From Deltaproteobacteria bacterium (lineage in GTDB: Bacteria; Desulfobacterota; DSM-4660; Desulfatiglandales; Desulfatiglandaceae): a DNA stretch of 64,000 bases. Below, in pieces: positions 9,220 through 17,049 of the stretch; the stretch's first letter is position 1; each line of letters opens with the position of its first letter. The notes beneath the pieces were generated by a model that had not been told where the DNA came from, did no database searches, and saw nothing but the letters and a program-made list of their open reading frames with translations. The stretch covers positions 124,001-188,000 of the forward strand of contig JAIPDI010000002.1 of the NCBI GenBank assembly GCA_021737785.1, written 5' to 3'. Made by a program: the position numbers and the translations under genes.

Positions 9220-9388
9220 GTGCCTAAAATGCCAAAAGTTTAGGGAGAGGACTTATTCTTAAGTCTTTTGTATCATCTCAATAACCAGAAACGAAAACCT
9301 GTAGACCTCTCATCCGGGATTCAGTCGTGAGCCTTTTGATCACTTATAATTTTAGGCACTTTAGCGTACTTTAGACACTTTAGGCACT
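9220..9388. repeat. Inverted-repeat element with tandem TTTAG-CAC units
   Basis: An 11-bp perfect inverted repeat GTGCCTAAAAT (9220-9230) / ATTTTAGGCAC (9349-9359) bounds most of this gap. To its right TTTAGGCAC, TTTAGCGTAC, TTTAGACAC and TTTAGGCAC follow at about 10-nt spacing up to 9388. It is related to the element at 862-1030. It ends 5 nt before the next ATG, which lacks a clear Shine-Dalgarno sequence. Confidence 0.65.
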
Positions 9389-9392
9389 TCCT

Positions 9393-10604
9393 ATGAACCT
9401 TCTCCGTATCAGACGCGACCTGGAATTTTTCCCGATTCAGCACCAGGGTCAGCAGTTTGTCCTCATCCGGGACTCCTTGGGCCTGGTTGATGAGGGAAAG
9501 GCCGTGGGGCTCCCTCTCTACCGGATCATGGCCCTCTTGGACGGGGCCATGACGCTGAGAGACCTGCAAACCGTACTGATGCAGCATCAGGGAGGGATGC
9601 TGGTGAGCAGGGATGAAATCAACAGTCTCATGACCCACCTGGATGAATCCTTCCTCCTCGATTCCGAGAGATATCAAAGGGCAAGAGATGCAATTATTGC
9701 CGACTTCACCTCCCGGCGCGTGAGACCCTGCTCCCATTGCGGTAAAAGCTATCCGGAAAACCCGCTGGAATTGAAGGATCGGCTCGATGAGATCCTGCAA
9801 AGCCTGCCGGCCTCGGCCGGTCCTGAAGGGAGGATGGTGGCGCTCATCGCCCCCCATGTTGATCTTACCGTGGGGTTCAGGGGATATTCGGCCGCCTATC
9901 AGATGTTAAACGGCGTGGCTCCGTCACGGATCATCATTCTGGGCATCGGGCATCACCTGCAGAACGGCCTCTTCTCTATCACTGACAAGGATTTCGAGAC
10001 CCCCCTGGGCATTGCCCGGGCCGATCAGGAGGCCGTCGGCCGGTTGCGGGAATCCGGCCGGAACATCATCGCCCCGGACGATTTTGTCCATCGGTCAGAA
10101 CACTCCATCGAATTCCAGATCATCTTTGTGCAACACCTCCTCAACGACCACCCGGTTGAGGTCGTCCCGATCCTTTGCGGGTCTCTTCAGACAGGCATCC
10201 CCGAATACGGCAGACAGGCCTATCAGGAGACCGCAGGCCCTTTTCTCGAAACCTTGCGGAGGCTGCTCCATGAACCGGAACAGGATACCCTGATCGTGGC
10301 GGGAGTCGATTTTTTCCACATCGGACCCAAATTCGGCCATGACCTGCCGGCCGCTGCCATGGAGAATCAGGCGAGGACACACGATCAGAATCTCCTCAAA
10401 CATCTTACCAGACGCGATGCGGACGGCTTCTGGGAAGAATCCAGGGACGTCAGGGATCGCTTCAATGTCTGCGGGTTTTCCGCCCTTGCATGCCTCCTTG
10501 AGATCCTGCCGGAATGCCGGGGGGAAGTCCTCCATTATGAGATTTGGCACGAGGCCCCCACCCGCTCCGCAGTCAGCTTTGCCTCGACTGTCTTTACCAC
10601 ATAG
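9393..10604 (+). CDS. amrB: AmmeMemoRadiSam system protein B (MEMO1 family)
   Basis: 403 residues. The N-terminal 110 residues form the prokaryotic extension (PTS-free helical region), followed by the MEMO fold with GRMVALIAPHVDLTVGFRG, EHSIEFQIIF and a C-terminal SAVSFASTVF. MEMO proteins resemble non-haem-iron dioxygenases; AmrB normally partners a radical SAM protein (AmrS) and an AMMECR1 protein (AmrA), neither of which is in this window. Biochemical function unsettled. It follows the aminotransferase after a repeat-filled 178-nt gap, so it may or may not belong to the operon. Confidence 0.9.
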   Translation: MNLLRIRRDLEFFPIQHQGQQFVLIRDSLGLVDEGKAVGLPLYRIMALLDGAMTLRDLQTVLMQHQGGMLVSRDEINSLMTHLDESFLLDSERYQRARDAIIADFTSRRVRPCSHCGKSYPENPLELKDRLDEILQSLPASAGPEGRMVALIAPHVDLTVGFRGYSAAYQMLNGVAPSRIIILGIGHHLQNGLFSITDKDFETPLGIARADQEAVGRLRESGRNIIAPDDFVHRSEHSIEFQIIFVQHLLNDHPVEVVPILCGSLQTGIPEYGRQAYQETAGPFLETLRRLLHEPEQDTLIVAGVDFFHIGPKFGHDLPAAAMENQARTHDQNLLKHLTRRDADGFWEESRDVRDRFNVCGFSALACLLEILPECRGEVLHYEIWHEAPTRSAVSFASTVFTT

Positions 10605-10661
10605 ACGACCCATCCGAACTGCCCGGTTTCTCATGGGTTCGATGAACCGATTGGAATCTCC

Positions 10662-10690
10662 TTGAGTATCCAATACAGACATGATAAACT
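10662..10690 (+). promoter_or_regulatory. Possible sigma-70 promoter
   Basis: TTGAGT (10662-10667) and TAAACT (10685-10690) are separated by exactly 17 nt, in the only sizeable gap before the nucleotidyltransferase genes. Only pattern evidence. Confidence 0.35.
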
Positions 10691-10847
10691 GGATAGAAGT
10701 GTAGTTATATCAAAGATATTTGATAGTTCAGTCCTGCTGCCGCAACAAGGTTTCGGGCTTCAGGTTTCAGAAATATCTTCATCCTGTGAAGGATTAGATC
10801 TTCAACGTGCAGCCACTACTCGGGGCGTTCGATATAAGGAGTTCGCA

Positions 10848-11396
10848 GTGAAGTTCAAGGATGTGTTCAAGCTCTTGGCCGACTTTTTTCAAGAGCATGA
10901 AGTGGACCATGCGCTGATAGGCGCCTTTGCCTTGAATGCTTATGGATATATGAGAGCTACAGGGGATATTGACTTCATTGTGAGGAGGGAAGACCAGGAA
11001 AAAGTCATCACCTATCTTGAATCCCTGGGATTTAAGACCCTCCATCGATCAACGGGCTACTCTAACCATGTGCATAAACTGTCAGGCCTCGGTCGAATTG
11101 ATTTTGTCTATGTGACAGGCCGGACAGCAGATACCATTTTTACAGAAGCTCGGGAGATGCCGGTCCTGGGTAGGCTGGCCATACCTGTGGTAAAACCGGA
11201 GCATCTGGTGGCACTCAAGGTCTTTGCCATCAGGAATGACCCCGCCAGAAGGCTGAGGGAGATGGCCGACATCGAGTATCTGCTTCGCCTGCCCGATATA
11301 AATATGGCAGAGATCAGAGAGTATTTTGAAAAGCATGGTCAATTAGAGACACTTTATGAGATTGTCGGCGAGAAAGGGATGGAAAAACATGCTTGA
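10848..11396 (+). CDS. Small nucleotidyltransferase (MNT/AbiEii-like)
   Basis: The frame is open from 10662, but AAGGAG at 10836-10841 precedes a GTG at 10848 (VKFKDVFKLLADFF), chosen as start; 182 residues. The nucleotidyltransferase core is IGAFALNAYGYMRATGDIDF, with the metal-binding D-x-D at its end. The second serine/glycine of the usual GG/GS motif is replaced by alanine. Proteins of this fold include AbiEii/MenA toxins and minimal nucleotidyltransferases that AMPylate or add nucleotides to tRNA or partner proteins. The stop overlaps by 8 nt the start of a 62-aa protein, the arrangement seen in toxin-antitoxin pairs. Target unknown. Confidence 0.75.
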   Translation: MKFKDVFKLLADFFQEHEVDHALIGAFALNAYGYMRATGDIDFIVRREDQEKVITYLESLGFKTLHRSTGYSNHVHKLSGLGRIDFVYVTGRTADTIFTEAREMPVLGRLAIPVVKPEHLVALKVFAIRNDPARRLREMADIEYLLRLPDINMAEIREYFEKHGQLETLYEIVGEKGMEKHA

Positions 11397-11577
11397 CCTT
11401 GACAACGACCTTCAGTGGAGTCTCCCGAGTTCATGTCATCCCGCACTGAACCAACCCGGCTTAAAGAACTCGGCGGACCTTGAGGCCTATCTTGATTTTC
11501 TGGACGATGTGGACGCCTTTCAATCAGTAACGGTGCAAAGGGACTCTTTTTTCTATAACGACGAGTTTGAATTGTGA
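11389..11577 (+). CDS. Small acidic protein coupled to nucleotidyltransferase
   Basis: A 62-residue protein starting MLDLDNDLQWSLPSS. The start codon overlaps the end of the nucleotidyltransferase gene (ATGCTTGA), implying translational coupling. It is rich in Asp/Glu (LEAYLDFLDDVDAF, NDEFEL), as expected for a small binding partner or antitoxin. No family recognised. A longer frame from 11356 exists but is inside the upstream gene. Existence is inferred from coupling and composition. Confidence 0.5.
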   Translation: MLDLDNDLQWSLPSSCHPALNQPGLKNSADLEAYLDFLDDVDAFQSVTVQRDSFFYNDEFEL

Positions 11578-11610
11578 TGCCTGGTGGATTACCGATGGTA
11601 AGGATAAGAA

Positions 11611-11808
11611 ATGAATAAGATTGAAGAAAATTATCAACGCATATCCGAAGACAGGCGTTCATTTGATATTCGTTTCTGGCAATCCCAAGGAGATATCGCC
11701 ATTTTTGAAGCAGTGACTGCTATGGTAAATGATTATTTTTTGGTTAGAGGAAAAAATGCTGACGAGCTCAGACTTCAAAGAACTGTTGAAAATTTTCAAA
11801 AAATATAA
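11611..11808 (+). CDS. Small protein preceding second nucleotidyltransferase
   Basis: A 65-residue protein (MNKIEENYQRISEDRRSFD...) with a good AAGGATAA ribosome-binding region. It is predicted helical and charged, with a WQSQGDIAIFEAV segment. It overlaps the next gene (start 11756) by 53 nt in another frame. Position mirrors the small partner of the first module, but here it lies upstream. Function unknown; possibly a cognate antitoxin or adaptor. Confidence 0.55.
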   Translation: MNKIEENYQRISEDRRSFDIRFWQSQGDIAIFEAVTAMVNDYFLVRGKNADELRLQRTVENFQKI

Positions 11809-12229
11809 AATCCGGTATCTCGTAGTGGGCGGATACGCAGTAATGAAATACAGCGAGCCTCGGTTCACTAAAGATCTTGATGTGTTTATAGCCACTGACC
11901 AGGATAATGCAAGTGCTGTTTATAAGGCCCTAAAGGAATTTGGTGCACCGCTTGAAAATCTGACTTCCAAGGATTTTTCACAAAAAGGATACTTTTATCA
12001 AATGGGAAGGCCTCCTTTGAGAGTCGATATCATGATGTCGATTCCGGGAGTCGAATTTGATCAGGCGTGGGAAAATCGTGAAGTTGTTGAATTGGGTGAT
12101 CTTAGAATCTATTTCATTTCCCGATCTGACCTCATTCGATCAAAAGAAGCGAGCGGAAGGTTACAAGATAAGATTGATGTTGATAAACTTAAACAAGCCG
12201 GACAATTGGATGCACTTGATGGCAAATAG
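11756..12229 (+). CDS. DUF6036-like nucleotidyltransferase
   Basis: 157 residues from the ATG at 11756, which follows AGAGGAAAAA; the frame is open from 11729 but that start has no ribosome-binding site. The core motif VVGGYAVMKYSEPRFTKDLD contains the GG and the D-x-D metal ligands of the nucleotidyltransferase superfamily. A later RVDIMMSIPGV and RSDLIRSKEASGR fit the DUF6036 / AbiEii-like family. It is the second such protein within 1 kb, lower in GC to the eye than its neighbours, suggesting acquisition. A toxin-antitoxin or RNA-modifying role is possible; no target visible. Confidence 0.75.
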   Translation: MLTSSDFKELLKIFKKYKIRYLVVGGYAVMKYSEPRFTKDLDVFIATDQDNASAVYKALKEFGAPLENLTSKDFSQKGYFYQMGRPPLRVDIMMSIPGVEFDQAWENREVVELGDLRIYFISRSDLIRSKEASGRLQDKIDVDKLKQAGQLDALDGK

Positions 12230-12274
12230 CGAGCCACTTCGCTTTCGGGCCAACGCGGCTAAAGGAGGAAGGCA

Positions 12275-12592
12275 ATGGCTTTTTGGAACTTGGGCGCCTT
12301 GCAATTGGAGGAGTTCAGGCCCGGTATTATGAGCAAGGCGGAAATGGGGGACAATCTGATCATGGTCTGCATGCAGATAGGTCAGGGAGAGGAAGATACC
12401 GGACACGAACACCCTTTTGATCAGTGCGGTATTGTCCTGGAAGGCCGGATAGAGATGTTTGTGGGTAAAGAACGCCGATTGCTGACCGCAAATGAGTGCT
12501 ATTTCATCCCTTCAGGCGAGCGCCATGGCTGGAAGACGTTTGATAAACCGGTAAAAATTTTAGATATATCCCTGAAACAACCTCAAGGATAA
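12275..12592 (+). CDS. Cupin-domain protein
   Basis: A 105-residue single cupin barrel. Motif 1 is G-H-E-H-P-F-D-Q-C-G-I-V-L-E-G (His-x-His metal ligands) and motif 2 is IPSGERHGW with the third His. An AAAGGAGG precedes the ATG. Such small cupins bind a metal and either a small ligand or act as isomerases; no substrate can be assigned. Convergent with etfA, whose gene ends 22 nt further on. Confidence 0.88.
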   Translation: MAFWNLGALQLEEFRPGIMSKAEMGDNLIMVCMQIGQGEEDTGHEHPFDQCGIVLEGRIEMFVGKERRLLTANECYFIPSGERHGWKTFDKPVKILDISLKQPQG

Positions 12593-12614
12593 GTGCCTGC
12601 AGCTGATGCAAAGA

Positions 12615-13634
12615 TTAGGATTTGAGGCTTTTTAATTCTGCTATAATGGCCGGAACCACTTCAGCAAGATCGCCAACGATCCCGTAATCCGCAACACTGA
12701 AAATCTCCGCCTTGGGGTCCTTGTTGATGGCGATGACCAACTCAGAGTTGATCATGCCGACAGTGTGCTGGACGGCCCCTGAGACGCCGCAGGCCAGGTA
12801 GAAACGCGGCCTGACGCTCTTTCCTGTCTGGCCGATCTTGTGCGCTTCGGAGATCCATCCCGCATCGATGGGGAGCGTGGTGCTTCCCAGTTCCGCCCCC
12901 AGGAGTTGGGCCAGTTCCCGGACCCTTTCAAAACCCGCCTCATCACCCACGCCCATGCCCACGGCCACGATCTTTTCCGCATCATCGAGGGCCACTCCCC
13001 CTGAAGGGGACCTCTCCGTCTTCACTACCTTGACGGCCACGGCTTCCTCCTTCAGACCGCCATCCACATAAACAACATCCCCTGTCCTGCCATCGTCCTT
13101 GTCCGGGAGTTCCAGAATGCCGGACCTTATGGTGGCCATCTGGGGTCTGTGCTCAGGACATATGATCTCCGCCATGACATCCCTGCCCAAAAAGGGTTTG
13201 ACGGCCACCATGAGCCCTGTTTCAGTATCGATGTCCAGATCCGTGCAGTCCGACGTACACCCCGTATGCAGCCTCGCCGCGAGCCTTGGCGCCAGGTCCC
13301 TCCCTGTCCAGGTGGCCCCCACCAATAATATCTCCGGTCTCCCCCTTTTGACCTGGCCGGCAATAATGTGGGTATAAACCTCCGTCCGGTACTCCCGGGC
13401 CAGGGGATCATCCACCACCATCACCCTGTCCGCCCCCCAATGAATGAGTTCTTCGGCATGGTCTGACACGCCATGGCCGATCAGGAGGGCCGTCGCCTCT
13501 GCCTGAAGTTTGTCTGCCAGGAGCCGGCCCCTTCCCAGCAGTTCAAGGGATACCCTGCAGGGAACGCCGTCCCTCTGTTCCACAAAAACCCAAACACCGC
13601 TGTATTCCCTGATATCTTCCATATGGCGTGACAT
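12615..13634 (-). CDS. etfA: Electron transfer flavoprotein alpha subunit
   Basis: 339 residues. An N-terminal Rossmann-like domain (YSGVWVFVEQRDG) is followed by the C-terminal FAD domain (IGQTGKSVRPRFYLACG, GVSGAVQH, IAINKDPKAEIFSVADYG). It carries FAD and moves electrons from the acyl-CoA dehydrogenase encoded upstream to a membrane oxidoreductase or bifurcating partner. Starts at 13634 or 13622 are both possible; neither has a strong ribosome-binding site. It is separated from etfB by a 176-nt repeat-bearing gap, unusual for this normally contiguous pair. Confidence 0.95.
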   Translation of the reverse strand: MSRHMEDIREYSGVWVFVEQRDGVPCRVSLELLGRGRLLADKLQAEATALLIGHGVSDHAEELIHWGADRVMVVDDPLAREYRTEVYTHIIAGQVKRGRPEILLVGATWTGRDLAPRLAARLHTGCTSDCTDLDIDTETGLMVAVKPFLGRDVMAEIICPEHRPQMATIRSGILELPDKDDGRTGDVVYVDGGLKEEAVAVKVVKTERSPSGGVALDDAEKIVAVGMGVGDEAGFERVRELAQLLGAELGSTTLPIDAGWISEAHKIGQTGKSVRPRFYLACGVSGAVQHTVGMINSELVIAINKDPKAEIFSVADYGIVGDLAEVVPAIIAELKSLKS

Positions 13635-13689
13635 CCCCGGATTCGCTTCAAATGTAATAATTCAATAAATTGGAGTGATGAGCATGACG

Positions 13690-13775
13690 ATCCGTATTCA
13701 CCGCACGGGCGCGGAGAGCGCAAAGAGAAGGATGGTTCACTCTGCGTACTTCGCGTCTCCGTGTGAGATATCATT
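13690..13775. repeat. Imperfect inverted repeat of the CACGGAG-CGCAAAG type
   Basis: The etfB-etfA gap contains CACGGGCGCGGAGAGCGCAAAG and, inverted, CTGCGTACTTCGCGTCTCCGTG, forming a long imperfect hairpin. Dispersed intergenic repeats of this look (CACGGAGA...CGCAGAGA...) occur in many proteobacterial genomes. Confidence 0.5.
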
Positions 13776-13810
13776 TCTCGGTAGCACTCCGCGCGATTTG
13801 AGACAATATC

Positions 13811-14596
13811 TCAAATCAAGTCATTCTGTTTCAGGATCTGAACCAGCTCTTTTGCCGTTTCCACGGCCTCCCCTTTAAGAAATCTGACGTCTCCAGTCTC
13901 GATCACCCGCACATAAACCCTGCGGTTCTGTGTGGTGGATCCTTTCAGCCCAAAAAGGGCCTCATCTCCACCCAGGTCTTTGCTCCCCCATTGGATGACC
14001 TCTTTACGGTAGGCCTTAATGACCTGGTCCATCGGGGGAATCCTGGGCTCATTTGCGCTCCGTTCAACCGTGACCAGCGCCGGCAGCGGCGATTCCAGAA
14101 TCCTGAAGCCGTCCTCCAGTTTCTGTGTTATGGTGACTAAATGGTCATGGATCTCTATGTTCGTGGCATAGGTCAATTGGGGAAGATCGAGAAACTCCGC
14201 AAGCTGCGGCCCGATGTGCCCTGTCATGCCGTCAGCCGATTCCTTCCCGCAGAGGATGAGATCATACGGGCCTGTCTTTGCTGCAGCCAGGCTCAGGGCA
14301 TAGGCCGTGGCCCAGGTGTCGGCCCCTGCGAATGCCCGATCACTGAGGACGACAGCCCCATCCACCCCCATACTCAGGGCCTCTCTGAGCGCCTCTTCGG
14401 CCTGAGGGGGGCCCATGGAGAGGGCAGTTATGGCGCCGCCGTGTTTTTCCCTCAGTCGAAGGGCGGCCTCAAGGGCATTTTTGTCATTCGGATTCAGGAT
14501 CCCTGGCACTCCTTCCCGCTTCAGGGTCCCCGTGTCGGGGTCCCACCCCACCTCCGGTTTTTCAGGGACCTGTTTAATGCAGACGATAATGTTCAT
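13811..14596 (-). CDS. etfB: Electron transfer flavoprotein beta subunit
   Basis: 261 residues from the second of two adjacent ATGs (MNIIVCIKQVPEKPEV), the better spaced behind GGAAG. Family blocks are PNDKNALEAALRL, ALSMGPPQAEEALREALSMGVD and DLILCGKESADGMTGHIGPQLAE. It binds AMP (or FAD in bifurcating forms) and pairs with EtfA. Located between the acyl-CoA dehydrogenase gene (42 nt upstream) and etfA, it forms a three-gene electron transfer unit for an acyl-CoA oxidation step. Confidence 0.95.
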   Translation of the reverse strand: MNIIVCIKQVPEKPEVGWDPDTGTLKREGVPGILNPNDKNALEAALRLREKHGGAITALSMGPPQAEEALREALSMGVDGAVVLSDRAFAGADTWATAYALSLAAAKTGPYDLILCGKESADGMTGHIGPQLAEFLDLPQLTYATNIEIHDHLVTITQKLEDGFRILESPLPALVTVERSANEPRIPPMDQVIKAYRKEVIQWGSKDLGGDEALFGLKGSTTQNRRVYVRVIETGDVRFLKGEAVETAKELVQILKQNDLI

Positions 14597-14638
14597 CATT
14601 TCTTCCGAACCATTTCCATATGTGAGGTCCGCGCTCTT

Positions 14639-15769
14639 TCATGATGCGCGCGATAAGGCCGAGCCCACAATGGTCTTCTGGATCTCGGTGCTGGAGGCCG
14701 TGACACCGGCATGGGCGATGTTGCGATACAGCCGCTCTATCTTGTAATCCTTGCAATACCCGTATGAGCCATGCACCTGCAAGGCCTTTCTGGCCACCTC
14801 CTGGATAGTGGGCACCACAAAAAGCTTCAGGGCCGATGAATCCACCTGAAAATCCTCACCGCTGTCCTGCTTTGCAGCGACGCGATACACCCACCATCGG
14901 CAGGCCTCAATGCTCGCGTGCATCTCTGCGAGCATCCACTGGAACCCCTGCATGGCGGTCATGGGTCGTCCCCTGACCCCCCGTTCCCTGGCATACTTGA
15001 GCGATTCATCGAGACACGCCTGCCCCATCCCCACCAGGAAGGCCATCTGCTGGATCCTCTCGCCCGCAATCCATCGAAGCAGTATAGGAAATCCCTTTCC
15101 CTTTTCTCCCAGGATATTCTCTTGAGGAACCCTGACATCTTTGAGAAACACATCCACCAGACCCTGACCGCCCAGTCCCATCAATGCCCATGGTTTGGAC
15201 CAGCTGTACCCCTCGCTGCGCTTGTCTACGATAAAAGCGGTAATCCGCCCTGTCTCGTCCTTCGCATAAAAAATGCCGCACCCTTCCTTGTGGCCGTTGG
15301 TGATGAATCTCTTTGTCCCGTTCAGCACGTAGCTGTCTCCGTCCTGAACAGCAGTTGTGGTAATGGCCGTCGGATCCGCACCCGTGCCAGGTTCTGTAAA
15401 GGCCATCCCTGCATAGCTGGACCCGTTGCAAATGGAGGGAAGAAATTTCTCTTTTTGTTCTTTGGTTCCCCAATGGCAGAGGGTCTCTCCCACGCTGTTG
15501 TTCATGGCCATGGCCCAGTAGGCGGCGGATCCGCATTTTCCAAATTCCTCGGTGATGAGGATCATGTTCAAGGCCGTTGATGCGGTCCCGCCATATTCTT
15601 CAGGGACCATCATCCCCAACATTTTTGCATCGGCAAACCTGGACAAAAGATCGTCGGGAAGGGCGTCCTCTTCCTCGATCCTGGCAGCGATCGGCTCAAT
15701 GACCTGTTCCGCGAAATCTCGAGCCACCTTGATCATCATCCTGCTTTCCGGCGATAAACTGAAATCCAT
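14639..15769 (-). CDS. Acyl-CoA dehydrogenase family flavoprotein
   Basis: 376 residues from the ATG at 15769 (MDFSLSPESRMMIKVARDFA), which follows GGGAGGATAGTGAC; the open frame reaches back to 15868 without further homology. Typical motifs are YAGMAFTEPGTGAD, NGTKRFITNG and VHGSYGYCKDYKIERLYRN. At the position of the catalytic base in short-chain enzymes (YEGTSEIQ) this protein reads TASSTEIQ, so the glutamate appears to be alanine; the base may come from elsewhere, or the reaction is atypical. Electrons should go to the EtfBA encoded directly downstream. Substrate unknown. Confidence 0.92.
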   Translation of the reverse strand: MDFSLSPESRMMIKVARDFAEQVIEPIAARIEEEDALPDDLLSRFADAKMLGMMVPEEYGGTASTALNMILITEEFGKCGSAAYWAMAMNNSVGETLCHWGTKEQKEKFLPSICNGSSYAGMAFTEPGTGADPTAITTTAVQDGDSYVLNGTKRFITNGHKEGCGIFYAKDETGRITAFIVDKRSEGYSWSKPWALMGLGGQGLVDVFLKDVRVPQENILGEKGKGFPILLRWIAGERIQQMAFLVGMGQACLDESLKYARERGVRGRPMTAMQGFQWMLAEMHASIEACRWWVYRVAAKQDSGEDFQVDSSALKLFVVPTIQEVARKALQVHGSYGYCKDYKIERLYRNIAHAGVTASSTEIQKTIVGSALSRAS

Positions 15770-15920
15770 GTCACTATCCTCCCTTTGATTTTGGCGCCTT
15801 ATTTTTAGAACCCCGGTCAAAAAACAAAGACGTCCTTCGCCCCCCTCAATAGGCGAAGTCTGGGCCAAGGGTATTTACCCGGGGGATCTCGGTGGTTCAA
15901 CAAGGTTTCTCCGCATCTTG

Positions 15921-15935
15921 TCCCGCAATGCGGGA
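15921..15935. promoter_or_regulatory. Short palindrome upstream of acyl-CoA dehydrogenase gene
   Basis: TCCCGCA-A-TGCGGGA, two perfect 7-bp arms around one base, 152 nt before the acyl-CoA dehydrogenase start. It could be a repressor operator or a hairpin; the gap 15770-16054 holds nothing else clear. Confidence 0.3.
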
Positions 15936-16054
15936 TTACAAACAAAGATTCTATAGTACAATAGAGAACGTTTTGCAATTAGGGAAAGAAAAAGTTATAA
16001 GAGGATTCAAGAAAACCTAGAAGATCCATCTTTTTCGATTGCAGAGAACACCGA

Positions 16055-16267
16055 ATGAAATGCATAAAATTGACAGAAGCAGGAATCGATATCTGTGTAA
16101 CCATTAAAGTCAAACCGATTTTCATGGAAAAAACAGGCGGCGCGCTGAAACAGGAGATTGAACGGCTTGAAGTCGCACACGTGCTTAAATACCTCGGCGC
16201 CGGCCATGAAGAGGGCGTCGCACGGGAGATTGCGCGGCAATTTGAACAGAGAAAGGAACGATTATGA
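16055..16267 (+). CDS. Small protein coupled to NYN-LOTUS gene
   Basis: A 70-residue protein beginning MKCIKLTEAGIDICVTIKVK. The C-terminal half is strongly helical and charged (EIERLEVAHVLKYLGAG...EIARQFEQRKERL). Its stop overlaps the next start in an ATGA junction, so the two are probably co-translated. No family recognised; no strong ribosome-binding site precedes it. A partner of the downstream nuclease-like protein is a reasonable inference only. Confidence 0.55.
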   Translation: MKCIKLTEAGIDICVTIKVKPIFMEKTGGALKQEIERLEVAHVLKYLGAGHEEGVAREIARQFEQRKERL

Positions 16268-17019
16268 ATTCCAATGAACCGGCTCAAATAAGACTTGCAG
16301 TCCTTATAGACGCGGATAACGCGCAACCCCTGATCACCGAAGGGTTAATGTCTGAAATCGCCAAGTATGGCGTAGCCAGCGTAAAGCGGATTTACGGCGA
16401 CTGGACCACGCCGAGTCTGGGGGGTTGGAAGGCCGTCCTGTTAGAGCACTCCATTCAGCCGGTACAGCAGTTTCGATATACGGTCGGTAAAAACGCGACA
16501 GACAGCGCCATGATCATCGATGCCATGGACCTCCTCTATACAAAACGCTTTGACGGATTCTGTCTTGTTTCCAGTGACAGCGACTTTACCCGTCTCGCCT
16601 CCCGCATCAGAGAGGAAGGGTTGCTCGTGTACGGCTTCGGGGAGAAAAAGACACCCAAGGCGTTTGTATCCGCGTGCGATAAATTCATCTTTACTGAAGT
16701 GCTCCGTTTTCAGGAAAGTCCGGATACCGCCGTTAAACAGAAGACGGGAAATGAGCTGAAAAGGGATGCCAAGCTGGTCGCACTCCTGCGAAACGCTCTG
16801 GAAGCCGCTTCCGACGAGAGCGGCTGGGCCCATCTGGGTGCTGTGGGCAGCAATATCGCAAAACAGGCCCCTGAATTTGATCCCAGGAATTACGGATTCA
16901 GCAAATTGGGCGAACTCGCCGCAGCCATCGACATTTTCAATATCGACGAAAGGGTCCAGAGTGACGGTCATTCCAGGGCCATTTACATCAGCGATAAGCG
17001 AAAAAAGTCTAAGAAATAG
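16264..17019 (+). CDS. NYN-domain protein with C-terminal LOTUS/OST-HTH domain
   Basis: 251 residues. The N-terminal NYN (PIN-like) nuclease fold spans about residues 8-145: AVLIDADNAQPL has the first catalytic Asp, NATDSAMIIDAMDLL the second and FCLVSSDSDFTRLA the DSDF acidic motif. The C-terminal OST-HTH/LOTUS winged helix is about residues 170-245 (AKLVALLRNALEAAS...FSKLGELAAAIDIF). Bacterial NYN-LOTUS proteins are predicted RNases or RNA-binding regulators; targets unknown. ATGA overlap with the small upstream gene. Confidence 0.9.
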   Translation: MNSNEPAQIRLAVLIDADNAQPLITEGLMSEIAKYGVASVKRIYGDWTTPSLGGWKAVLLEHSIQPVQQFRYTVGKNATDSAMIIDAMDLLYTKRFDGFCLVSSDSDFTRLASRIREEGLLVYGFGEKKTPKAFVSACDKFIFTEVLRFQESPDTAVKQKTGNELKRDAKLVALLRNALEAASDESGWAHLGAVGSNIAKQAPEFDPRNYGFSKLGELAAAIDIFNIDERVQSDGHSRAIYISDKRKKSKK

Positions 17020-17049
17020 GAGCCAAGCTTACTGGAGATTGGAAGAATA

